A DNA stretch of 12,848 nt from Lysobacterales bacterium (lineage in GTDB: Bacteria; Pseudomonadota; Gammaproteobacteria; Xanthomonadales; Xanthomonadaceae): NCBI GenBank assembly GCA_020442545.1, contig JAGRJX010000116.1, positions 1 to 12,848 on the forward strand, written 5' to 3'. Numbering within the stretch: position 1 is the stretch's first letter; the number at the start of each line of letters is the position of its first letter. The position numbers were made by a program, and so were the translations under genes. Positions 8,068-12,848 of the stretch are shown piece by piece. The notes under the pieces were generated by a model, which did not search any database, was not told where the DNA came from, and saw nothing but the letters and a program-made list of their open reading frames with translations.

Positions 8068-8074
8068 CCCCCTC
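8068..8074 (-). promoter_or_regulatory. Ribosome binding site that sets the GTG start of the HD-GYP regulator
   Basis: GAGGGGG on the minus strand, six bases upstream of the GTG codon at 8059-8061. It supports this non-ATG start; the next internal ATG is at residue 60, inside the receiver domain. Confidence 0.55.
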
Positions 8075-8190
8075 GGGCCAGTCTACACCGATGACGCGAA
8101 GTGTGTGACGGCGGCGCAGTCGTGGTGGGGGTCGATACGGCTGGCGCGGTCCGGACGCTGCGACGCGATGCCAACCGGCAAAGGAGGTAG

Positions 8191-8322
8191 GTGCGAGTCC
8201 CGGGCATCGTGGCGCATGAGACTGTCTTGCGTCGGAGGCCGGTCGCAGGCGTCGGCCGTGATCAGCAATTTTCCCGGGCCACCGGTTTCGACGGTGGCCC
8301 GGGCGTGCGGAACTATTCGTAG
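8191..8322 (+). CDS. Doubtful 43-residue ORF with strong Shine-Dalgarno
   Basis: A GTG-initiated frame of 43 codons is preceded by AAAGGAGG (8180-8187), one of the best Shine-Dalgarno sequences in the window, but only three bases away. The frame runs across the terminator hairpin and into the last codons of the protease gene on the opposite strand. The predicted peptide is Arg/Gly/Val-rich, with no signal peptide or recognisable motif. It may be chance in GC-rich DNA. Confidence 0.12.
   Translation: MRVPGIVAHETVLRRRPVAGVGRDQQFSRATGFDGGPGVRNYS
8273..8303 (-). terminator. Terminator hairpin after the protease gene
   Basis: CCCGGGCCACCG (8273-8284) pairs perfectly with CGGTGGCCCGGG (8292-8303) around a 7-base loop, ten bases after the protease stop. 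Behind it the minus strand reads AAAATTGC, so the U-run is missing; on the plus strand the T-run precedes the stem. It is a strong hairpin, an imperfect intrinsic terminator, and could also stabilise the mRNA 3' end. Confidence 0.55.
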
Positions 8323-11300
8323 CCGTCAGCGAAGATCGCAGTGGCGACGCATTCCAGAGTGATGTTGCCAACGTCCGCCGCCATCACCGTGCCTGCAGCG
8401 TTTGACAGGCGGCAGAAGCGGTCAGGCTGGAGTGAGCTGGATGTCAGTGTGACGGCATACGGGGCTTCATCCAGCAGCTGGCCGGCAAACGCAAAGCTTC
8501 CATTGGCGCTGACAACGAGCGTCTCGCCGCCGTTCAGCTGCAGCTCGACAGTTTCCCCGCCGAGAAGACCGCTGGCCTGTCCGCCGACGTTGAAGCTGTC
8601 CACCACGCACGAAACGCTGACGTTGGTGACGTCCGCACCGGCCAGCGTTCCGTTGCCCGCGCTGACTGTGCAGGTCTGGCTGGGGCTGCTCGGCTGTACG
8701 GAAACGCTGGCCAGATAGCTGCTGCCGTCGAGCAGTTTGGTCGAAAACGCGAACCCGCCATTGTTGCTCAGCAGCAGGTCGTCGCCACCATTGTTCTGCA
8801 GCGTGACGGAGTTGCCGGCAGCCAGACCACTGAGGTTGCCGCCAATCGAGTAAAGGCTGATGCAGTCAACGCTGATGCTGTTGACATCGGCGGAGGCGAC
8901 CGTGCCGTTGCCACTGGTGACGCTGCACAGCTGGTCGGGGCTGCTGGGCTGGACGCTGACCGTTACCGCGTAGTCGTTACCGTCGGCAATGCGTGTCGCG
9001 AAGCTGAAGGCGCCGTCTGCGCCCAGCATCAGATCGTCCCCGCCGTTGTTCTGCAGCGTGACGGTGGCGCCACCTGCCAGGCCGGTCAGGGTGCCACCGA
9101 TCCTGTAGGTGTTGACGCAGGTGACCTGGATGCTGGTCACGTTGTCCGCGCCCACCGTGCCCGAACCATCGGCCACAGAACAAAGCTGCGGCACCGTGAC
9201 CGGCTGCTGCGACACGCTGACGTCGTAGCCGTCACCCGGCTGGACATTGCCGGCAAACGCGAAGCCGCCATCGGCATTGAGCAGCAGGTCATTGCCGCCA
9301 TTGTTCTGCAGGGTCACGCTGTTGCCGGCGGCGAGGCCGGTCAGGTTGCCGCCCAGCGTCAGCGGGCAGTCTTCGCAGATCGGTGGCTGCGAATACAGCA
9401 GGCGCAGTGTCCAGCCGCCGTCCATGTGCCCGGAATCCGCACTCGCGTCATCGTCAATGTAGAGCGCCCAGTCGCCGTTTGGATCAATGCCGGCGAAATC
9501 CGCAAAGGTAGCCGCACCTGCTGGTGCTGGTTCGGCATAGGGTCCGGCGGGGGCGGGGGCGTCGAAGGCATCGCCGGCCCCATGATTGGTCGGCCTTACA
9601 CTTAGCGTGGTGCCAGCTGGCGGACTCGTACCGGCGGTCGCCGCTGCAGCATCACTGATGGTGATGTTGTAACCCGGCGCAGGGTCCGTATTGCCAAAGA
9701 CATCGGAGAGAATCACCATGCTTTGGCCGTTGGGTGCAACCAGCAACATGTCGACGTCGCTGAACCAGCTATGGTGGACGTCATTCAGCACGACCTCGAT
9801 ACCGGTGACCGGATTGGTCACATGATCGAAGCCAGCGACGCTGATCGTGGATGGGTAGGGGTCGGCCGGCCCGCTGGTCGTTCCGGGTTGTCCGGCGGGG
9901 ATGTCCACGGGCGTTGCGTTGCTGTATTCCGCCGTACCGATGTTGGGGATGCCGACCGGTATGGCGTAGCCGTAGTCTTGCGTGCCGCGGTCGCTGCTGA
10001 CCTCGAACACCAGGTTCTCCACGGTTCCGCAGCTTGCACCGCCGGGAATGCTGTATTCGATCGGCACGTTGACGGTACCGCCAGGCGCGATGCTGCCGAC
10101 GGCCACCGAGTTTCCGCCCACGATCTGCAGCACGACGTTGTCGAGCGTGGTGGCGCAGAATGTATTGCTCAACGTCACCAACAGCTCGAGCGTTTCACCG
10201 GGCACCGGATTGCGCGGCGCGAGGCTGCAGCTCAGGTTGGTGGTACCGGCCACCAGCAGGTTGCCACCAACGGGCGTATCGAAGGCTTCCACCACTCGCG
10301 CCGGGGAATTGGCCTGCACGATTTGCGCACTGAAGCCAAGTCCGCGAATGGCAAAGCCGTCCCAAAGGGCGAGTTCATCTTCACCGGCGTAGGCGGCGCA
10401 GTCGGCGGCGATGATCGCATCACGCGCATCAAGGAAGGTGGGGTTGACCGGGTCCAGCTTCATGCCATCGGTGACCAGCTGCAGCATGCGCTGGTTTCCT
10501 GCAAGCGCACCGTGCTGGTTGACCAGCTGGCCGCGCGCCTCCCACAGCATGGTGCTCCAGATCTCGCCTGCATTATGCACCTGGTCTGCGGTGGCACTAC
10601 CAACCGGGCCTCGCGGATAGGCGCCGTCGGACAGGTCCATCTGATTGGAATCGATGTCGGCAAAGGTCAGCGGGTTGAACGGCAGATTGCCGGGTCCGCC
10701 AGTCGCGGCCATCACCGCTTTCGGGAAGCGACGGATGCCGTAGTAGTAGTTGCTGGTGTCGGTGGGGCCGGTGAGCTGATACGTCGAATAGCCGCCGGTC
10801 GTGTAGATGGAGGTGACCGGATCGCTCGGGCTCGAGAGGAACGAGTGCGCGTAGTAGTCGCCCCAGCCTTCGCCCATTCCGCGCGACATGTTGCTTGCCA
10901 GACCGGAGGCATTGGCGTGCAGTCGGTTGGAGAGTCCATGCGCGAACTCGTGAATGATGATGTCCGCGTCCATGGAGCCATCGCGACTGGGCGTGGGGCT
11001 GTTCCAGACGTACATCTGCATGCGTCCCCGACCACCGTCCGCAGGTGTCGCGAAGTTGGCGTTGTTTGTTCCCGATGAGTCCTGGGCCTCGGCGCTGATA
11101 CGGTCGCCGGCAACGCCGCCGTGGCCGTAGTTGTCGTTCTGGAAGTTTCGCGCCTCCTCGGTGAAGCCGAGATCGTAGGTGAGGTCGTGGAAACGGTTGC
11201 TCCAGTAGAAAAGATTCACCACCGCCGCATTGCGACTATTGACGGTATTGGCAGCCTCGCCCGGCGCTGGTGATCCCGGAGGCGGGTTGGAGTCGTAGAG

Positions 11301-12419
11301 GAACTCGTTGCCGCCGCTTTCACCCAGCGGTGCATCGACGCCGTTGGGGGCCGAAAGATCAAGGCCCGCCTCCACATTATTGCCGTCGGTGACGCTCACA
11401 CCGACGTCCAACCAGGGGTCACCGCTAGCGGACTGGCTGTCAACGACAATGTCCGTCACTGGCGCGCGTGGTGCCTGTTGCCCCAGGGTGGGGTCGGTCG
11501 GGCCAGGAATGAACGGTGCCGGGCTGCCGCCGGTGTAAACGCGATAGGTATGCGCCTCATAGTCAGTCAGGTTCTTGCGGAACAGCAGCGTGCCGTCCGT
11601 GGCGCTGACGACGTGATACCAAACGTCCGGGTTGTCTTCGATGGTCATCGACCACGCCAGTTCCAGTACGCCGCGACCCAGCGGGAAATAGATCAGCTCG
11701 GCCTTGATGGCGTCATTGCCGGGACCGGCATCGATGAGCGCACTGCGTCCATTCGGTGAAATGTCGGTGAGCACAATGCCCTGGGACGGCTCATCCAGTC
11801 CGAGGCCGGCAAACTGCGCGCGTACGACGTCGAGGGCGTTGACCAGCGGTGACGTTGCCGCTTCGGCGGGATTGATGAAAGGCGCGAGCTGACCGATGGA
11901 ACGCACGACCTCACGCTTGGGCGTGAGGGCCACGGTCACTTCACCGCGGAAAACGGGCAGGTCGTTGAATCGCTGCACGAAGCGCACCCACTCCAGGTTG
12001 CCGGCCGGATTCGGGTAAGACACATCGAGGGCCAAATCACTGACCTGGCTGGCGCTGAGACCGTACAGGCCCGCGTTGTCCGCAATGAAACGGCGCGCTA
12101 CTTCCTCTCGCGACTGGCTCGATGCGGCGGCAAGAACCTGTGCGCTGCGGGCAGGGGCAACCACTTCCGGCGTGCCCAGTTCGTCTGCGACCTTCAGGGA
12201 AACGCCCGCCGGCAGCGCACGAAGTCGTTGTTCGGCCTGCAGCATGGCGGCGGCCTGTGCCTCGGCGCGCCGGATCGCCGTCGGGTTCTGCTGCTGCAGG
12301 CGTTCGAGTGCCTGGATGTCCGACTTTTCATCCGACAGGCGGATGTCGAAAGACTGGGCCGTTTCAGCATGGGAAACGGGTGTGATCACCAACAACGCCA
12401 GCAGTGCAAGAACGCGCAT
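8313..12419 (-). CDS. Secreted M36 (fungalysin-type) zinc metalloprotease with P-domain-like region and four C-terminal beta repeats
   Basis: A 1368-residue exported protease. Residues 1-18 are a Sec signal peptide (MRVLALLALLVITPVSHA). An FTP propeptide (about 77-178) and a PepSY-like segment (about 242-287) form the pro-region that usually chaperones and inhibits the enzyme until removed. The catalytic domain (about 362-712) has the zinc motif HEFAHG (His490, Glu491, His494) and the third ligand Glu517 in GMGEGWGDYYA, as in fungalysins. Next come a CARDB/DUF11-like beta domain (about 728-835), a proprotein-convertase P-domain-like region (about 836-1009, with HSWFSDVDMLLVAPNG and DPNGDWALYI) and four repeats (1021-1360), each with two Cys. 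The protein ends IFADGYE, a tail I associate from memory with exported proteins of Xanthomonadales. ATG 12419 is chosen over upstream starts because GGGGAG precedes it and the signal peptide begins there. It lies upstream of the HD-GYP gene on the same strand, behind a hairpin. Substrate is unknown; general extracellular protein degradation is likely, which would feed amino-acid catabolism. Confidence 0.94.
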   Translation of the reverse strand: MRVLALLALLVITPVSHAETAQSFDIRLSDEKSDIQALERLQQQNPTAIRRAEAQAAAMLQAEQRLRALPAGVSLKVADELGTPEVVAPARSAQVLAAASSQSREEVARRFIADNAGLYGLSASQVSDLALDVSYPNPAGNLEWVRFVQRFNDLPVFRGEVTVALTPKREVVRSIGQLAPFINPAEAATSPLVNALDVVRAQFAGLGLDEPSQGIVLTDISPNGRSALIDAGPGNDAIKAELIYFPLGRGVLELAWSMTIEDNPDVWYHVVSATDGTLLFRKNLTDYEAHTYRVYTGGSPAPFIPGPTDPTLGQQAPRAPVTDIVVDSQSASGDPWLDVGVSVTDGNNVEAGLDLSAPNGVDAPLGESGGNEFLYDSNPPPGSPAPGEAANTVNSRNAAVVNLFYWSNRFHDLTYDLGFTEEARNFQNDNYGHGGVAGDRISAEAQDSSGTNNANFATPADGGRGRMQMYVWNSPTPSRDGSMDADIIIHEFAHGLSNRLHANASGLASNMSRGMGEGWGDYYAHSFLSSPSDPVTSIYTTGGYSTYQLTGPTDTSNYYYGIRRFPKAVMAATGGPGNLPFNPLTFADIDSNQMDLSDGAYPRGPVGSATADQVHNAGEIWSTMLWEARGQLVNQHGALAGNQRMLQLVTDGMKLDPVNPTFLDARDAIIAADCAAYAGEDELALWDGFAIRGLGFSAQIVQANSPARVVEAFDTPVGGNLLVAGTTNLSCSLAPRNPVPGETLELLVTLSNTFCATTLDNVVLQIVGGNSVAVGSIAPGGTVNVPIEYSIPGGASCGTVENLVFEVSSDRGTQDYGYAIPVGIPNIGTAEYSNATPVDIPAGQPGTTSGPADPYPSTISVAGFDHVTNPVTGIEVVLNDVHHSWFSDVDMLLVAPNGQSMVILSDVFGNTDPAPGYNITISDAAAATAGTSPPAGTTLSVRPTNHGAGDAFDAPAPAGPYAEPAPAGAATFADFAGIDPNGDWALYIDDDASADSGHMDGGWTLRLLYSQPPICEDCPLTLGGNLTGLAAGNSVTLQNNGGNDLLLNADGGFAFAGNVQPGDGYDVSVSQQPVTVPQLCSVADGSGTVGADNVTSIQVTCVNTYRIGGTLTGLAGGATVTLQNNGGDDLMLGADGAFSFATRIADGNDYAVTVSVQPSSPDQLCSVTSGNGTVASADVNSISVDCISLYSIGGNLSGLAAGNSVTLQNNGGDDLLLSNNGGFAFSTKLLDGSSYLASVSVQPSSPSQTCTVSAGNGTLAGADVTNVSVSCVVDSFNVGGQASGLLGGETVELQLNGGETLVVSANGSFAFAGQLLDEAPYAVTLTSSSLQPDRFCRLSNAAGTVMAADVGNITLECVATAIFADGYE
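8340..9359 (-). repeat. Four tandem ~255-bp repeats coding for beta-sandwich modules of the protease
   Basis: Units lie at 9111-9359, 8856-9110, 8601-8855 and 8340-8600 (83, 85, 85 and 87 residues). Each begins with a (I/L/V)GGxxxGL motif, has a (Q)xNGG(D/N)DLxL strand, a GxFxFA strand, an LC or TC pair partner, a G(N/S)GTV turn and ends in a Cys near its C-terminus. The first three are close to one another (VTLQNNGG is shared); the fourth, next to the tail, is clearly more diverged. Confidence 0.9.
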
Positions 12420-12423
12420 AGGA

Positions 12424-12429
12424 CTCCCC
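12424..12429 (-). promoter_or_regulatory. Ribosome binding site that sets the protease start
   Basis: GGGGAG on the minus strand, four bases before the ATG at 12417-12419. The other in-frame ATG (12429-12431) overlaps it and has no Shine-Dalgarno of its own, so the downstream start is preferred. Confidence 0.6.
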
Positions 12430-12439
12430 ATCCGATGAT

Positions 12440-12485
12440 GCGAACGCAGGTTCGCTAGTCTGGAATGTCGCCCGATTTCCGGGCG
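12440..12485 (-). repeat. Two perfect short inverted repeats in the protease leader
   Basis: GCGAAC/GTTCGC (12440-12445 and 12450-12455, 4-base loop) and CGCCCG/CGGGCG (12469-12474 and 12480-12485, 5-base loop) lie side by side 20-65 bases upstream of the protease ATG. They could form two hairpins in the leader mRNA or be operator half-sites. No clear sigma-70 promoter could be placed; TAAACT at about 12495-12500 (minus strand) is the only -10-like hexamer. Confidence 0.4.
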
Positions 12486-12718
12486 CAACGGGCGGAGTTT
12501 ACGCCGAGCAAGGTGTGAAGGGAATCACATTCCTGGCTGCTGCCGAGATAGTCGGGGATGCCGTCGCGCGATCAGGAGCGACGCCTGGTCAGGGCCTCTT
12601 TCGTGCATCGAAGGCGGGGCGGGAATCCCGGCCTGGCGGCTCGAAGCCGGGAAGATCGCGACGGACCCGGCGGGACGAACGGTGGTGAGGGCAGGGATGT
12701 TTCGCCAGCAGGCCGCAG
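12486..12718. other. Non-coding spacer upstream of the protease gene
   Basis: No convincing gene is seen on either strand. A 7-bp inverted repeat, TCCCGGC (12626-12632) with GCCGGGA (12646-12652), could end transcription coming from the dehydrogenase gene, but lacks a T-run. An open frame spanning 12589-12810 on the minus strand has low-complexity Arg/Ser/Pro composition and no ribosome binding site. The protease promoter is presumably in the left part of this spacer. Confidence 0.4.
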
Positions 12719-12769
12719 TCAGTGGCGCTCGTGGAAAAGCTCGGCGTGGATCGGCTTGCGGCGGATTTT
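12719..12769 (-). pseudogene. Vestigial second copy of an acyl-CoA dehydrogenase C-terminus
   Basis: Read on the minus strand this codes KIRRKPIHAELFHERH and a stop. It matches the end of the edge gene (LIGRELFHERS, stop) and the family signature EIRRMLIGREL just before it. At DNA level, 12715-12742 and 12807-12834 are identical at 23 of 28 positions. The copies are 92 bases apart, so they are in different frames; the downstream copy has no start of its own and no dehydrogenase-like sequence ahead of IRR. It is best read as a decayed remnant of a tandem duplication or of an older gene end. Confidence 0.5.
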
Positions 12770-12810
12770 CGGTTTGTTGTGCTGGCGCCGATGCTTTCGG
12801 CGCGAGGCAC

Positions 12811-12848
12811 TCAGCTGCGTTCGTGGAACAGCTCGCGGCCGATCAGCA
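12811..12848 (-). CDS. Acyl-CoA dehydrogenase C-terminal end, probably isovaleryl-CoA dehydrogenase
   Basis: Only the last 11 codons and the TGA stop are inside the window: LIGRELFHERS, preceded by a codon ending in TG that is probably Met. MLIGRELF is the usual C-terminal helix ending of bacterial isovaleryl-CoA dehydrogenases, which oxidise isovaleryl-CoA to 3-methylcrotonyl-CoA, the step just before the carboxylase at the left edge. The gene is on the same strand as the carboxylase and thiolase. The family call is good for so short a stretch; the exact substrate rests on context. Confidence 0.6.
   Translation of the reverse strand, partial: LIGRELFHERS

Larger units (their letters stand above)
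8062..8312. other. Intergenic segment rich in inverted repeats between regulator and protease
   Basis: This 251-bp gap holds the regulator's 5' leader and the protease terminator. In between, CGATGCC (8166-8172) pairs with GGCATCG (8203-8209), and CGACGC (8161-8166) can pair with GCGTCG at 8229-8234 or 8249-8254, giving a possible nested fold on either strand. On the plus strand GGTGCGAGTCC (8190-8200) and CGGAGGCCGG (8233-8242) resemble cobalamin-riboswitch blocks, but no suitable gene lies downstream on that strand. A weak -10 (TAGACT, minus strand, near 8080-8085) is the only promoter hint for the regulator gene. Confidence 0.4.

Noticed and set aside
8140..8270. A c-di-GMP (GEMM) riboswitch in the leader of the HD-GYP gene
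   Set aside because: GACGCAA is present on the minus strand, but the other conserved GEMM blocks are missing or in the wrong order.
9723..11078. A 451-codon plus-strand frame inside the protease gene
   Set aside because: It is an antisense shadow of a GC-rich coding region; the minus frame carries the M36 catalytic domain with all zinc ligands.
12589..12810. A 73-codon minus-strand frame upstream of the protease
   Set aside because: GTG start without ribosome binding site, Arg/Ser/Pro low complexity, and it overlaps the dehydrogenase remnant in another frame.

Overview
The window looks like a chromosomal segment of a GC-rich gammaproteobacterium, most likely of the Xanthomonadales (Lysobacterales; Rhodanobacteraceae or a relative). 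This is inferred from the high GC content, the leucine-catabolism gene set, the REC-DUF3369-HD-GYP regulator, the large secreted M36 protease with C-terminal beta repeats, and that protease's short IFADGYE tail. No tRNA, rRNA, CRISPR array, transposase or phage gene was seen.

Layout, left to right. (1) 1-506, minus: N-terminal part of the methylcrotonyl-CoA carboxylase carboxyltransferase (beta) subunit. (2) 688-1236, minus: small Ala/Asp/Lys-rich lipoprotein built on 11/22-residue helical repeats (66-bp tandem repeat), with its own promoter and a strong terminator. (3) 1367-2539, minus: complete acetyl-CoA C-acetyltransferase. (4) 2707-6543, plus: 1278-residue transmembrane sensor histidine kinase with a 14-blade periplasmic propeller region, Y_Y_Y domain, one TM helix, PAS, HisKA and HATPase. 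(5) 6550-8061, minus: REC-DUF3369-HD-GYP response regulator, convergent with the kinase and only 6 bp away. (6) 8062-8312: 251-bp intergenic segment with several inverted repeats and the protease terminator hairpin. (7) 8313-12419, minus: 1368-residue secreted M36 (fungalysin-type) metalloprotease with a P-domain-like region, four tandem beta-sandwich repeats and a short C-terminal tail. (8) 12420-12848: protease leader, a decayed second copy of an acyl-CoA dehydrogenase C-terminus, and at the edge the true C-terminus of an acyl-CoA dehydrogenase, probably isovaleryl-CoA dehydrogenase.

How the genes may work together. The two edge genes and the thiolase belong to leucine/isovalerate breakdown: isovaleryl-CoA dehydrogenase, then methylcrotonyl-CoA carboxylase, and eventually acetoacetate, acetoacetyl-CoA and acetyl-CoA. 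Between the dehydrogenase and the thiolase sits a three-gene block: secreted protease, HD-GYP regulator and giant propeller kinase. The most interesting proposal is that the kinase and HD-GYP protein are a cognate pair that turns a periplasmic signal into c-di-GMP hydrolysis, possibly linked to secretion of the neighbouring protease. Domains and catalytic residues are visible in the sequence; the pairing and its link to the protease are inference from position.
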